This document shows, piece by piece, positions 1-9,346 of a stretch of 64,000 nt of DNA (its first letter is position 1; each line of letters begins with the position of its first letter). The notes beneath the pieces were generated by a model. The model searched no databases and was not told where the DNA came from. It worked only from the letters and a program-made list of their open reading frames with translations. Origin of the DNA: Anarhynchus alexandrinus. Its lineage: Eukaryota; Chordata; Aves; Charadriiformes; Charadriidae. Location: positions 3,719,237-3,783,236 of the forward strand of contig VUYV01000011.1 of assembly GCA_008711295.1 (NCBI GenBank), in the 5' to 3' direction. The translations under genes were made by a program, and so were the position numbers.

Positions 1-86
1 AGGAAAACCCCCTCCCTCCCCCCCGTGCTTTGCAGAGAGCCCCCGGCCCCAGGGGTGTTCCCAGAGAGGCCCCGGGGCTGCCTTAC

Positions 87-232
87 TGCTTCACTGCCTC
101 CGGCCGCACCTTCTCGGCCGGACTCTGCCCTGACCCGCCACACGCTCCGCCCCGACACCCTGCGCGGCCCCGACACCCTGCGCGGCCCCGCACGGCCCCA
201 GGCGCGGCGGCGGGATCCGGCCTCGCTCCCAT
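87..232 (-). promoter_or_regulatory. CpG-rich block, candidate AS3MT promoter/first exon
   Basis: Very GC- and CpG-rich sequence next to ordinary DNA. On the minus strand an ATG at 232-230 opens a frame of 48 codons plus 2 nt that ends at a good donor (GTAAGG at 86-81). It contains a duplicated six-codon unit from an 18-bp tandem repeat at about 152-187. The CCATGG palindrome also gives a plus-strand ATG. In vertebrates AS3MT (arsenite methyltransferase) lies immediately downstream of BORCS7 on the same strand, which here would be this position. The encoded peptide does not resemble the AS3MT N-terminus I know, so the exon could be noncoding or belong to something else. The identification rests on synteny only. 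Confidence 0.25.
152..187. repeat. 18-bp tandem duplication in CpG block
   Basis: Two adjacent perfect copies of CGACACCCTGCGCGGCCC. The unit length is a multiple of three, so any frame across it is preserved. Confidence 0.85.
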
Positions 233-240
233 GGAGGTAA

Positions 241-594
241 CGCTGCCGCTACCCACGGTCTGTACCTCCACCCACCCCCCACAAAAACCCACCCTGCTGC
301 CTTCCCCCACCCCCCCAAACAGCTCTGCAGCCCCACCGCGCAGCCCCGTCTCTGCCGGCCCCAAACGCAGGGAGACCCCCAGTTTAATGCTGCAGGGGTA
401 CTCCGGCCCCAGCAGAGGACAGGACCTTGTGGGGATGAGCCACCTGCAGCAAGGACACGCTGCGGCTGCAAAGCAGCCCCCGGAGTTGAAGCACGATGGG
501 GGACACTGAGGGGCAGTGACCCACCATCCCAAACAGCCTCCCCCCTGCACAGGGACTGCCAGCGACAGCATCCAGCACAGACTCTGCCACAGTT
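241..594. other. Intergenic gap between BORCS7 3' end and the CpG block
   Basis: About 350 bases of C-rich sequence with no supported exon. On the minus strand it would be downstream of the BORCS7 cleavage site. The GT-rich stretch just below 600 could act as the downstream element of that polyadenylation site. Confidence 0.5.
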
Positions 595-1895
595 TGGTGG
601 TGTTCAGGGCAGCTTTTATTCCCAGCAAGTGAGTTGCAGCTTCTCCAGCAGCTCAGGGAAAACCCTCATTCCCAAAGTTCATCTGCAAAGCTGGGGATCA
701 GGGCGCCTCCCAAGGCAAAAATACCCGCCATGGACCCTGGGCTAACAGTGGCACCTTCATGGGACACAGGAGCTGTGGTGCCACCAGGTGAAGCCCAAAC
801 AGGCAGCGGCACTGGAGAGGATGGTGAAATCTGGCCCAGGAGAAGGCTCTGCAGCACAGGAGCCAAACCCCAGCAGCGCTCCAACAGGAACGTGGCAGGC
901 CGCTGCCCGCTCTCAGCCTGCCTTCTCGTATCAGCTGATGAAAAGCACACTCGGGCAAACAAGTGCTTCCCGTGCGCTCCAAGTGCTCCAGATAAGTGAC
1001 TTACCAAAAACAAGACATAGTATTTATAGCCTGGGCCTGATGTCGCTCCCCGGGATGCGAACAGGAGCCCGGCCGCCAGCCTTCCAACACAGAACAGTGC
1101 AGGACTGAGCACACCGGCTCGGGATGCTCTCCTGCTGGCTTCCCGGCCGAGCCTTTGGATACCTTCCCAACCAGATACAAACACACACCACAGCCAAGGC
1201 TGCTTCACCAAGAGCTGGAGCAGAAGCCCAGAAAGAGGAATGCAGTTGAAGGCCGAAGGCAATGCAGATGGGTTGGCAAGGGGATGACGTTCCAAATTCC
1301 AGCAGAGTGGAAAATAAGATAACCTCCGAGCAGGACGCTGGCCAAACCATGTCCGGCTGGACCAGTGACAAGAGATGTGTGCCCAGATTCCCACTTTCAG
1401 AAATTCCAGCCCAGGACCGGCACCTCAGTCTACACTGAAGCACTTCTCTCACCCACCCAGGCACTTACAGCTCCCACTGATTAACATGCCCTAAATAAAT
1501 TGCACTCTGTGCCATCTCTGGGTCTAAATACAGACCAGCGTCAAACTGCAGGCACCTGTATTTAAAACCCACGCTTCAATTTTATGCATTTCTTGCCAGG
1601 GGTGCTGGTGTGGTCTGAGCACCTCATGCTACACGGGAAGTAAGCGGACACAGGAATTGCTGGGGGGAGTAAAGTTTCGGGTAAGTTTGTTTCAGTTAGG
1701 TGAGTGTTCTGGAGCAGAGACGTGGAGGGAGGCACGTGAGAGGAGCCCACGTGCCCAGAAACACAGACTCTGCACATATCCCAGCTGACATCCAGCACCA
1801 TCCGGACACAGGTCTGAACCCCAGGGTCTGGAGGGGATAGGTCACTTCGCTGCCCTCAGCACCAGTCAAGATGTCCTTGTGCCTTCAGCTATGCT
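595..1895 (-). other. BORCS7: Probable BORCS7 3' UTR
   Basis: Non-coding stretch between the BORCS7 stop codon (1898-1896) and the nearest canonical AATAAA on the same strand (620-615). Open frames here on both strands have no recognisable similarity and no splice support. The UTR assignment is inferred from the poly(A) signal only. Confidence 0.45.
615..620 (-). terminator. Candidate BORCS7 polyadenylation signal (AATAAA)
   Basis: TTTATT on the plus strand is AATAAA on the minus strand. A TGTGGCAGAGTCTGTGCTGG-like GT-rich stretch follows 25-45 nt downstream. This would give BORCS7 a 3' UTR of about 1.3 kb. A weaker ATTAAA lies at about 382-387. Confidence 0.5.
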
Positions 1896-4110
1896 TCATT
1901 TCAGCAAGTGACTCAGCTGGTCCTGTAGGTTTGACGACTGCTCAACGCTGGGGACCAAGCAAGAGGAGGTTCACAGTGAGATCTGCTCCCCAGACTGCGC
2001 TGTGCTGCCTGCGCCCAAGGGACCAGAACAGCTCTAGCGCTGACACTACAGCAAAGACAAACCCTGGGGTTCCCCAACCCGCCTCCATGTCCCCACAAGG
2101 CAAACCTCATTTTCTGCACCCACAAAGCATCCAGCTCTGCTCTACACCACCCTCATCTCCTATCACAAACAACCTTATGGGATCGATCACATTAATGAAA
2201 CAAATGGAAGTTTTTGTATAAATCAACCCTTCACTCAAATCCCCATCTCTTCACAATACTGAAACACTATCTCGCCGGGCCAGCATCTGCTTCAAAGGCA
2301 GCTGCAAAAACCTTTCTGCTCTGTTTTCCCCCACCCTACTCCATCACTTTTCCCTTTCCACCAACCCCACACATGTCCCCCAGGTCCTCCTGGCACTCCT
2401 TCAGCTGAGTACTCACTTCTTCTGAATTGCTTCTTGCCTAGATGAGAAAAGGAGACAAAAAGAGCATTAGAAAAGCAGAATCTCAGCAACAGGGTTTATG
2501 TTATGTTGACGAAAAGGGACTTGATCAAGGGCTCAGGAGACCAAAACCCCAGTGTGTTCCTGGATTAAGTCCTGAGAAGACGGCAGCAGCACTGGCTTTT
2601 CCCCCTTAGCTCTAGATATGTCATACGCTCTCACAGGAGACACAGTGCATGACAAACAGGAGTCAAAAATCTCAGCTGCCACCCCAAAACAGCCTGAACT
2701 CCAGTGGAGCTGAAGAGGGTGGGAAGATCCCAGCTCCAGGGTCTGCTTAGCTTTGAGGAGCCAGGCAAGAGGGACCGGTCTGAGTGGGCTTCATGCAAAG
2801 TCTTTAAGTAGAACAAAAGGGATCAAGGGATACACTCAGCTCCCCAGAGATGTCCCCTACTTACTGGTACTGCAGATGAGTGGTTATTATGGCCATTTTC
2901 CTTAAACTCTGTGGAGAACAAGACAAAGAATGAATGTCTGATGGGAGCAGTTCAGCAGAATCACAGGGCAAGCTGTCCCAATGCCCCGGGGAGTTCCTCC
3001 ACCATGGCCATCACTGTACCACTGCGCTGCCTCCGAAACACCCCCACCAGTATCTGTCACCAGTGGCACACTCCCCTCTTCTTTCCCAACGACAGGCACA
3101 GACACTAAGTGCTTTGTTTCAACCTACAGTCCCTCCAGTTTTCCAGTGGCGATGGCACAGCTTAAGGGCTGGCTTGGGCTGCAGGACGCTGTAAGGCCAG
3201 CAACACATGCGGGTTTGAAGAAGCACTAAATTACTGTGGCCACCAGCGCTACTGCCTGAACTCACGCATTTCATTGCAGGGCTCCAGTACCATGCCTGCA
3301 TATCTGTTCTTATAACCCTCCTCTCCTCCTGTCCACTAGAAACACTGTTGCTCTAGCAGATAAACACAGCTTACATCTTCCGAGTGCAGGATGGCATCTT
3401 CTTGCATCACCATGTTTCTAGCAGCTTGACCCAGCAGCTAAAAGACAAATACACAGACCAGACTGAGAGGCAGCAGCTCTGTGCTCCCCAAGACACTCGT
3501 GATGGCCACTCAGCAGACCTCAGGCAAGGCTGATAGCCCGGGGGGGGGGGCCCGGGCGACATGTCGGGAGGCTTGTGGGGAGCATGGCGGTGCCGTGCCC
3601 ACCCCTCAGCGCCCACGGGCTTCGGGACAGCCTGAGGCACCGCTCCGGCCTGTCACTCTGGAGAGACGCCACGAGGCAAAGGCCGCCTCCCGCCTCCCTC
3701 CACCTCCCCAGCGCTGTCAGCGACACCCGCGGCCCAAGAGCCCTACGGCGGTGCCCCGCCGGCCCAGCCATGCCCGCAGCCCGGACCCCACTGTCCCCGT
3801 CCCCTGCCCAAACCCATCGATGTCCCTCGGTCCCCCGTCGTCCCCCCCCGACTACAGCTCCCAGCATGCCCCGCGCCGGCCGGCCGCTCCCGCTCCGCCG
3901 CCGGCGGGGCTCGGCCGGGCCGCAACACCGGGCCCTGCAGTCGGCCGTACGGCGGCGCCCGCCGCTCACCTCGGCGCTGCGGGAGCCCTTCAGCACCTGC
4001 TTGGTGAGGGCGATCACGTCGGTGCCGCAGCTCGTCACCTTCTCGGTCAGCAGCCCCTTCACCGAGTGTCCGAAGCGCGCCTGAGCATCCGCCGCGCCCC
4101 CCGCCGCCAT
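1896..4110 (-). CDS. BORCS7: BLOC-1-related complex subunit 7 (5 coding exons)
   Basis: BORCS7 is a subunit of BORC, the complex on the lysosome surface that recruits ARL8 and kinesins to move lysosomes outward. Coding exons on the minus strand are 4110-3970, 3437-3375, 2908-2865, 2437-2417 and 1947-1896. All have GT-AG borders, phases fit, and the sum is 321 nt, giving 106 residues (human has 105). Recognisable blocks are ARFGHSVKGLLTEKV and CGTDVIALTKQVLKG in exon 1, LLGQAARNMVMQEDAILHSE in exon 2, SLRKMAIITTHLQY in exon 3, QEAIQK in exon 4 and NVEQSSNLQDQLSHLLK at the C-terminus. The start is the ATG at 4110-4108, which lies in a YY1-type motif within a CpG island and matches the family start. 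It is divergent from CYP17A1 and has no TATA box, as expected for a housekeeping gene. Identity is secure. Confidence 0.95.
2417..2437 (-). CDS. BORCS7: BORCS7 exon 4, a 21-nt microexon
   Basis: Just seven codons' worth of sequence, entered at phase 2 and left at phase 2. It is flanked by CATCTAG on the acceptor side and GTGAGT on the donor side. It supplies the QEAIQK segment that joins HLQYQ to NVEQSSN, exactly as in the known protein. It is too short for standard ORF finding. Confidence 0.93.
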
Positions 4111-4114
4111 CTTG
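4103..4114 (-). promoter_or_regulatory. YY1-type motif at the BORCS7 start codon
   Basis: On the minus strand the sequence CAAGATGGCGGC overlaps the start ATG and is an exact match to the YY1 consensus often found at start codons of TATA-less housekeeping genes. The surrounding 3.7-4.3 kb is CpG-dense, consistent with a CpG-island promoter. Confidence 0.6.
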
Positions 4115-4324
4115 CCCTGCCCGCGCCCCGCCTCGCCCCGCCGGTCACCGCTACGGCGAGCGCCGGGGGCCAGAAGGGTCGGGAAGGCGCAGGGCCCGCG
4201 GAGGGTGGTGGCACCGCCGCGGAGGGACCGCCTCTGCCCAGGGCCGGCTCCCTCGGGGCTCTTGTCCCCGCCATGGTCTCCGCCAGGACACCTCCGACTC
4301 GGACATCGGCCCGGGCACGGACAA

Positions 4325-4590
4325 CCCGAGGCTGCCCAGCACTGCCCAGTGCTGCCCGGGGCTGCCCAGTGCTGACCAGCGCTGACCAGCACTACCCAGG
4401 GCTGACCAGGGCTGCACAAGGCTTCTCAGTACTGACCACGGCATGCCCAGCGCTGACCAGTGCTGTCCGGGGCTGCCCAGTGCCCACCAGCATTGATCAG
4501 GGCTGCCCAGCACTGCTCAGGGTTAACCATCAGGGCTGTCCAGGGCTGATCCCAGTGCATGCCCAGTGCTGCCCAGTGCCCCCAGCCCTG
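4325..4590. repeat. Degenerate minisatellite, about 10-bp GCTGMCCAGY unit
   Basis: Roughly 25 imperfect copies of a unit resembling GCTGCCCAGT or GCTGACCAGC run in tandem between BORCS7 and CYP17A1. Copies differ by substitutions and small length changes, so the array is old or frequently rearranged. The long open frames across it in all phases are a consequence of the repeat and are not genes. Confidence 0.85.
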
Positions 4591-4903
4591 TGCTGCCCAT
4601 CCCCTCCCGGGTAAATCGAGGGGTTCCCATCGACAGACCCCAGTGCCCCCCACCAGTCCCCAGCTGTACTCAGGACACCCAGGGGACACCCTGAGGACTC
4701 AGCTGCACCCCACACCCCTGGGAACGGAGCCCCGAGGATGGATCCAGCCCTGGGCATCCCCTGGCCCGCAGCCTGCTGGATGCAGCTCCCCCCACGGCCA
4801 CCCAGTGCGGCCATGGCCCTGCTGCCCTCATCCCCCCACCAGGTGCCCAGCTGCAGAGCTGGCCACGGGCCCAGCGCCTGGTTTCCCCCCTCCCTGTTCC
4901 CTC

Positions 4904-4909
4904 GATAAG
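4904..4909 (+). promoter_or_regulatory. GATA site upstream of CYP17A1
   Basis: GATAAG about 50 bases upstream of the TATA box. GATA4/GATA6 are known activators of steroidogenic genes including CYP17A1. The motif is seen; its use is inferred. Confidence 0.4.
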
Positions 4910-4929
4910 GAGACAAGCCCGCCTCCGGG

Positions 4930-4938
4930 TCAAGGCGA
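4930..4938 (+). promoter_or_regulatory. SF-1 (NR5A1)-like half-site upstream of CYP17A1
   Basis: TCAAGGCGA differs at one position from the YCAAGGYCA element bound by SF-1, the main activator of steroidogenic P450 genes. It lies 16 bases upstream of the TATA box, a typical proximal location. Confidence 0.4.
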
Positions 4939-4953
4939 TGACCCCACAGCCGG

Positions 4954-4960
4954 TATAAAA
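4954..4960 (+). promoter_or_regulatory. CYP17A1 TATA box
   Basis: TATAAAA lies 39 bases before the start codon, so transcription should begin near 4984 and leave a very short 5' leader. A TATA-driven, tissue-restricted promoter fits a steroidogenic enzyme and contrasts with the CpG promoter of BORCS7. Confidence 0.75.
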
Positions 4961-4998
4961 GCCCCCCACACTGCTACAGCCCCACAGCCAGCCCCGCC

Positions 4999-7900
4999 AT
5001 GCTGCTGCTGGGTGCCCTGCTGCTGACCCTGGCCCTGCTCTGTGCCTGGGGGCTGGCACACCATCGAGCCACCTTGGGGACGGGGACCGGGCGCCCACGG
5101 AGCCTGCCGGCCCTGCCGCTGGTGGGGAGCCTGCTGCAGCTGGCCGGGCACCCTCAGCTCCACCTGCGGCTCTGGCGCCTGCAGGGCCGCTATGGCAGCC
5201 TCTACGCTCTCTGGATGGGGTCCCACTACGTGGTGGTGGTCAACAGCTACCAGCATGCCAGGGAGGTGCTGCTGAAGAAAGGGAAGGCTTTCGCCGGACG
5301 GCCCCGCACTGTGAGTTGGCAGCAGATTTTGGGGGACCCCCTCTCACTGCGGCGTGGGGTGAAGCGGGGGATGCTCCCGAGAAAGGCACTGGCACCCAGC
5401 AGGGTCCGTCTCCTCTCCCCATCCTGCCTGCAGCAGGGGCAGCCCCTCTCTGCCCTGTTCCCTAGGGCGAATCCTGCGTGTCCCCCATTGCGAGGGTGCC
5501 TGTTCTTCCCCAGGGATGGCTGCATCTTGGGGCATGGGGATGTGGGTTCAGGTACCACCAGGCTCCCTGCCCCGCTCTTAGCTTCCTGGGCACCCCAGCC
5601 CCTAACCCTGGCATCTGTCTCCAGACCTCTCCATTGGTCTTTGGTGCGGAAACAGCTTGTGGCTTGGGCTTTGCCCAACGGCTCTAACCACCAGCCCCCG
5701 GACGATCCCTGGGATGAGATGAGATGAACATCCACGGCCCCAGCATCACCCCTCTCCGACATGCAGCCCCCCCAGGGCTGCCCTGCAGCAGGGTGATCCT
5801 GGGGCTGCCTGTCCCACAGGTGACCACGGACCTGCTGTCCCGGGGAGGCAAGGACATCGCCTTCGCCAGCTATGGGCCCCTCTGGAAGTTCCAGCGCAAG
5901 TTGGTGCACGCTGCCCTCTCCATGTTTGGGGAAGGCTCGCTCGCCCTTGAGAGGATCAGTAAGTGCCCCCTGCCGCCCCCCGGGCTCCCTCCCAGCTCTG
6001 TCTGCCTCCAGTGCCTGATCTGGGCTGGATTTTTCCTTTCTCTGTGCCCTGATCCCCTGAGAACCAAGGGGAGACTCATTGGCTCAGCCCAAACCTGCTG
6101 GCATCCCCTTAGTTTGTCTAGTGGGTGCTCGGTCCCCATCCTTCCATCCCCAGTACTTTACTGACACCTCTCCCCGTGTGTTTTCTGCCCTGAGCTTTGG
6201 CTCTCTGTGCTCACAGCTGGGGAAACTGAAGCATGGAGCCAGCTCCCAGCCCCCTGCTCCACCCAGGAGGAGCATCAAGCCACACACGGAGACTTCCCTG
6301 CATGTCTCCCTCCTCTCTGCTCCCCCCCAGCACCCAGCATCATCCCTTCTGCCCATCCCAGCCCCTCGGGGCTCAGCCCTGGCTGGGGGTGCTCTCTGCA
6401 GGCTGCACACCCTGAATGAGTCGGGGGCCCCTCCTTCCAGCCCCCAGCTGTCCCCTCCGACCCCTCAGCTTCACCATCACCCCCTCGCCTGCCTCTCCTC
6501 TCCACCCCAGTCTGCCGGGAGGCTGCGTCCCTGTGCGAGACGCTCAGTGCTGTGCAGGATACACCCCTGGACATGGCCCCTGAGCTCACACGTGCCGTCA
6601 CCAATGTGGTCTGCTCCCTCTGCTTCAACTCCTCATACCGGCGTGGGGACCCCGAGTTTGAGGCCATGCTGGAGTACAGCCAGGGTATCGTGGACACTGT
6701 GGCCAAGGAGAGCTTGGTGGACATCTTCCCCTGGCTCCAGGTAAGCAGAGACATGGGGACTGCCTGTTCCTCCTACCTCAGATGAGATAAAGGAGCTGGG
6801 ATGTGTCCTCTAGGAGGGAGCTACCTGAGCACCCCAGGGTTAAGAGGGTCCCTGCCCCAGTGTCCCACAAGAGCCAGTACCCTGATGGGTACAGAGCAAG
6901 TACCTGGGGCCTGCAGAGGCTGGGCTGAGCTGGAGCCCCTTGCTGTAATGGGGCTTTTCTCCCCTAGATCTTCCCCAACAAGGACCTGGCCCTGCTGAAG
7001 AGATGCCTCAAAGTCCGGGACAAGCTGCTCCAGCAGAAGTTCACCGAACACAAGGTGCCAATGGGGTCAGGACAAGGAGATGCTCGGGAGCTGCAGGGTG
7101 CTGGAGCTGGGGTGGAGGGGACTGTGCCCAGGACAGCCCGGCTCATGTGTGTCCCCTGACAGGAAGCCTTCTGTGGGGACACCGTGAGGGACCTCATGGA
7201 TGCCCTCCTGAAAGTGAGGCTCAGTGCTGAGAACAACAGCCCACCGGCACCAGGGCTGGAGCTGACTGATGACCACCTCCTCATGACAGTGGGGGACATC
7301 TTTGGGGCCGGCGTGGAGACCACCACAACTGTGCTCAAATGGGCTGTGCTCTACCTGCTACACTACCCTGAGGTAGGGTCTGCACCCCATGGGGGGGGGG
7401 CCTGTGCTCCCCCCAACACCAGGGACATCGTGTGGGGCTTTGGGGAAGGCAAGTGCCAAGGGAGATAGTAGGCTTTGGGAATTAGCAGCACCAGGCTGTG
7501 GGCATTTTACTTCTGCCCTGCGCAACCTGCCAGGATGTGCTAGTGATGCTGGGTGTACCCCATTGCCATGGGGAGCCCCCCCACACAGGTCAGCCCCTTC
7601 CCCACGCTCACACCCCAGCCCTTGCTCCCCTCCCAGGTCCAGAGGAAGATCCAGGAGGAGATCGACCAGAAAATTGGTCTGGCACGTCACCCCCACCTCA
7701 GCGACCGCCCGCTGCTGCCCTACCTGGAGGCCACCATCAGCGAAGTGCTGCGCATCCGGCCTGTGTCCCCCCTGCTCATCCCACACGTGTCCCTTGCCGA
7801 CACCAGGTGAGACCCCATGGGCCCCAGCCGGGACGTGGGTAGACACTGTGGGAGGGAGGGACCGTCTCACTCTGCATTCACCTTGCAGCATCGGGGAATA

Positions 7901-8497
7901 CTCCATCCCCAAGGGCGCCAGGGTCATCATCAACCTCTGGTCTGTGCACCATGACGAGAAGGAGTGGGACAAGCCCGAGGAGTTCAACCCCGGTGGGTTA
8001 GGTGCTTCCCATCCTCCCCAGGGGATGTAGGGGATGGCAGGGTGGGTGCAGTGGGAGAGGCTGAGCCCAGGTGGTGGGTGTCAGGTCCTGCTCCCCCCCA
8101 GCTGGGGCATTCGCACTGTCTCTGCTCTTGCAGCTCACGGGAGGGACACACGTGTGATGAGCTTGTGCAGGTCTCAGGCAGAAGGGACTGATCCCTGCCG
8201 ATGCCAATGGTGTCCCTTCCCCTTGCAGGCCGCTTCCTGGATGAACGGGGCCAGCACATCCACTCACCCTCGCCCAGCTACCTGCCCTTTGGGGCTGGGA
8301 TCCGCGTCTGCCTTGGTGAAGTCCTGGCCAAGATGGAGCTCTTCCTCTTCCTGGCCTGGGTGCTGCAGAGGTTCACACTCGAGTGCCCCCAGGAACAGCC
8401 CCTGCCCTCGCTGGAGGGCAAATTTGGTGTGGTGCTGCAGGTGCAGAAGTTTCAGGTGAAGGCCAGGCTGCGGGATGCTTGGCGAGTGGCCTTGTGA
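4999..8497 (+). CDS. CYP17A1: Steroid 17-alpha-hydroxylase/17,20-lyase (8 exons)
   Basis: ER-anchored cytochrome P450 that 17-alpha-hydroxylates pregnenolone and progesterone and cleaves the C17-C20 bond to make androgens. Exons are 4999-5310, 5820-5958, 6511-6740, 6968-7054, 7163-7372, 7637-7806, 7889-7992 and 8229-8497. All introns are GT-AG and the sum is 1521 nt, giving 506 residues (human has 508). A Leu-rich signal anchor spans about 1-20, followed by the hinge [12 protein letters not shown]. The I-helix [13 protein letters not shown] is at 300-312 with Glu308/Thr309 equivalent to human 305/306. The ExxR motif is E362-R365. PERF is replaced by PGRF at 417-420, across the last intron. 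The haem loop is [10 protein letters not shown] with Cys445. Human Arg347 is kept (Arg350), but human Arg358 aligns with Ser361. The gene is compact (introns 82-552 bp). Identity is secure from sequence and from its place between BORCS7 and WBP1L. Confidence 0.97.
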
Positions 8498-8593
8498 TGG
8501 GGACGAGCTCTGGATCCTGGGCAGTGGTGGGGTGGGATGGGACAGGACCATAGAGGCCATGCCCTGCCTGCCCCATGGATGCGGGGTTGTCCA

Positions 8594-8599
8594 GATAAA
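8594..8599 (+). terminator. Candidate CYP17A1 polyadenylation signal (GATAAA)
   Basis: GATAAA, a known variant hexamer, lies 97 bases after the stop codon. No canonical AATAAA occurs nearby on this strand, so the 3' UTR is probably about 120 bases. Confidence 0.45.
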
Positions 8600-9189
8600 G
8601 CTGTTCCCAATGCAGCATGGCTCTGGCTATTTTTTAGGTAGGAGATGGAGGGCAGGGGGAGGTGGGGGATGCCTGAGATGTATGGTGGCCCCACAAGTTT
8701 GTGTGAGCACTGGGCTGAGCTGTGGGGCCATGACCCCTCTGCGGGGACTGCTGACATGAACAGCCCCTCTGCCCCCCCAGGGATGTGGGGTGGGGGGCAC
8801 ATCCAGGGACAGCCATGAGCCACGGAGACCAGACACCTGCATAGCTGGTGGGGGAGAAGGGCCCACCCCAGCCAGGTAAGGGGGGAAAAGTGACCATTGG
8901 GCAGTTTGGGTCTTAGGGGCACCCAGTGGCGGTGACCCTGGGTGGGTGACCCTGGCTGGCCCCTGCCTCATTTTCCCCCCTGGGAGCAGGGAGAACAAGG
9001 GTGAGGTGGGCTGGGAGCTGCCATGGGGCAGGGAGAGCTCCCCCCACCCTGCCTTCCCCTGCCCTGTCCCACGACCGTGTCACCCCACTGGTGGCACCCC
9101 CGCCTGCTCCTTGCAGGGAAAAAGAAGGAAACAGCTTGGAGGTTCCTGCAGCTTTAGCTCTCGCCCGTCATCTTCTCCCATGGCACGCA

Positions 9190-9346
9190 GGCGCACACAC
9201 TGCCGCCGGCACATGCGTGTACTTACAGGCACGTGTATGCACACAGAAGCACAGGGATGCATTCATGCTGCTGACACACGCATATGTATACACACACGTA
9301 TGTGCTTGTATGCACACGTGCATACATGTACACGTGCACACATGCA
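9190..9346. repeat. Alternating purine/pyrimidine tract (CA/CG/TG-rich)
   Basis: Imperfect runs of CACACG, GTATGC, CATGTACACGTGCAC and similar dinucleotide alternation. Such tracts favour Z-DNA and small hairpins (several ACGTGCA-type palindromes). Open frames here are low complexity and not coding. Confidence 0.7.

Noticed and set aside
3520..4419. 299-codon minus-strand open frame containing BORCS7 exon 1
   Set aside because: The true protein starts at the ATG at 4110 and leaves at the donor at 3970; the rest is promoter and intron.
3481..4614. 377-codon plus-strand open frame across the BORCS7 CpG island
   Set aside because: It lies antisense to BORCS7 exon 1, is Pro/Arg/Ala-rich, and ends in the minisatellite. 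High GC explains the lack of stops.
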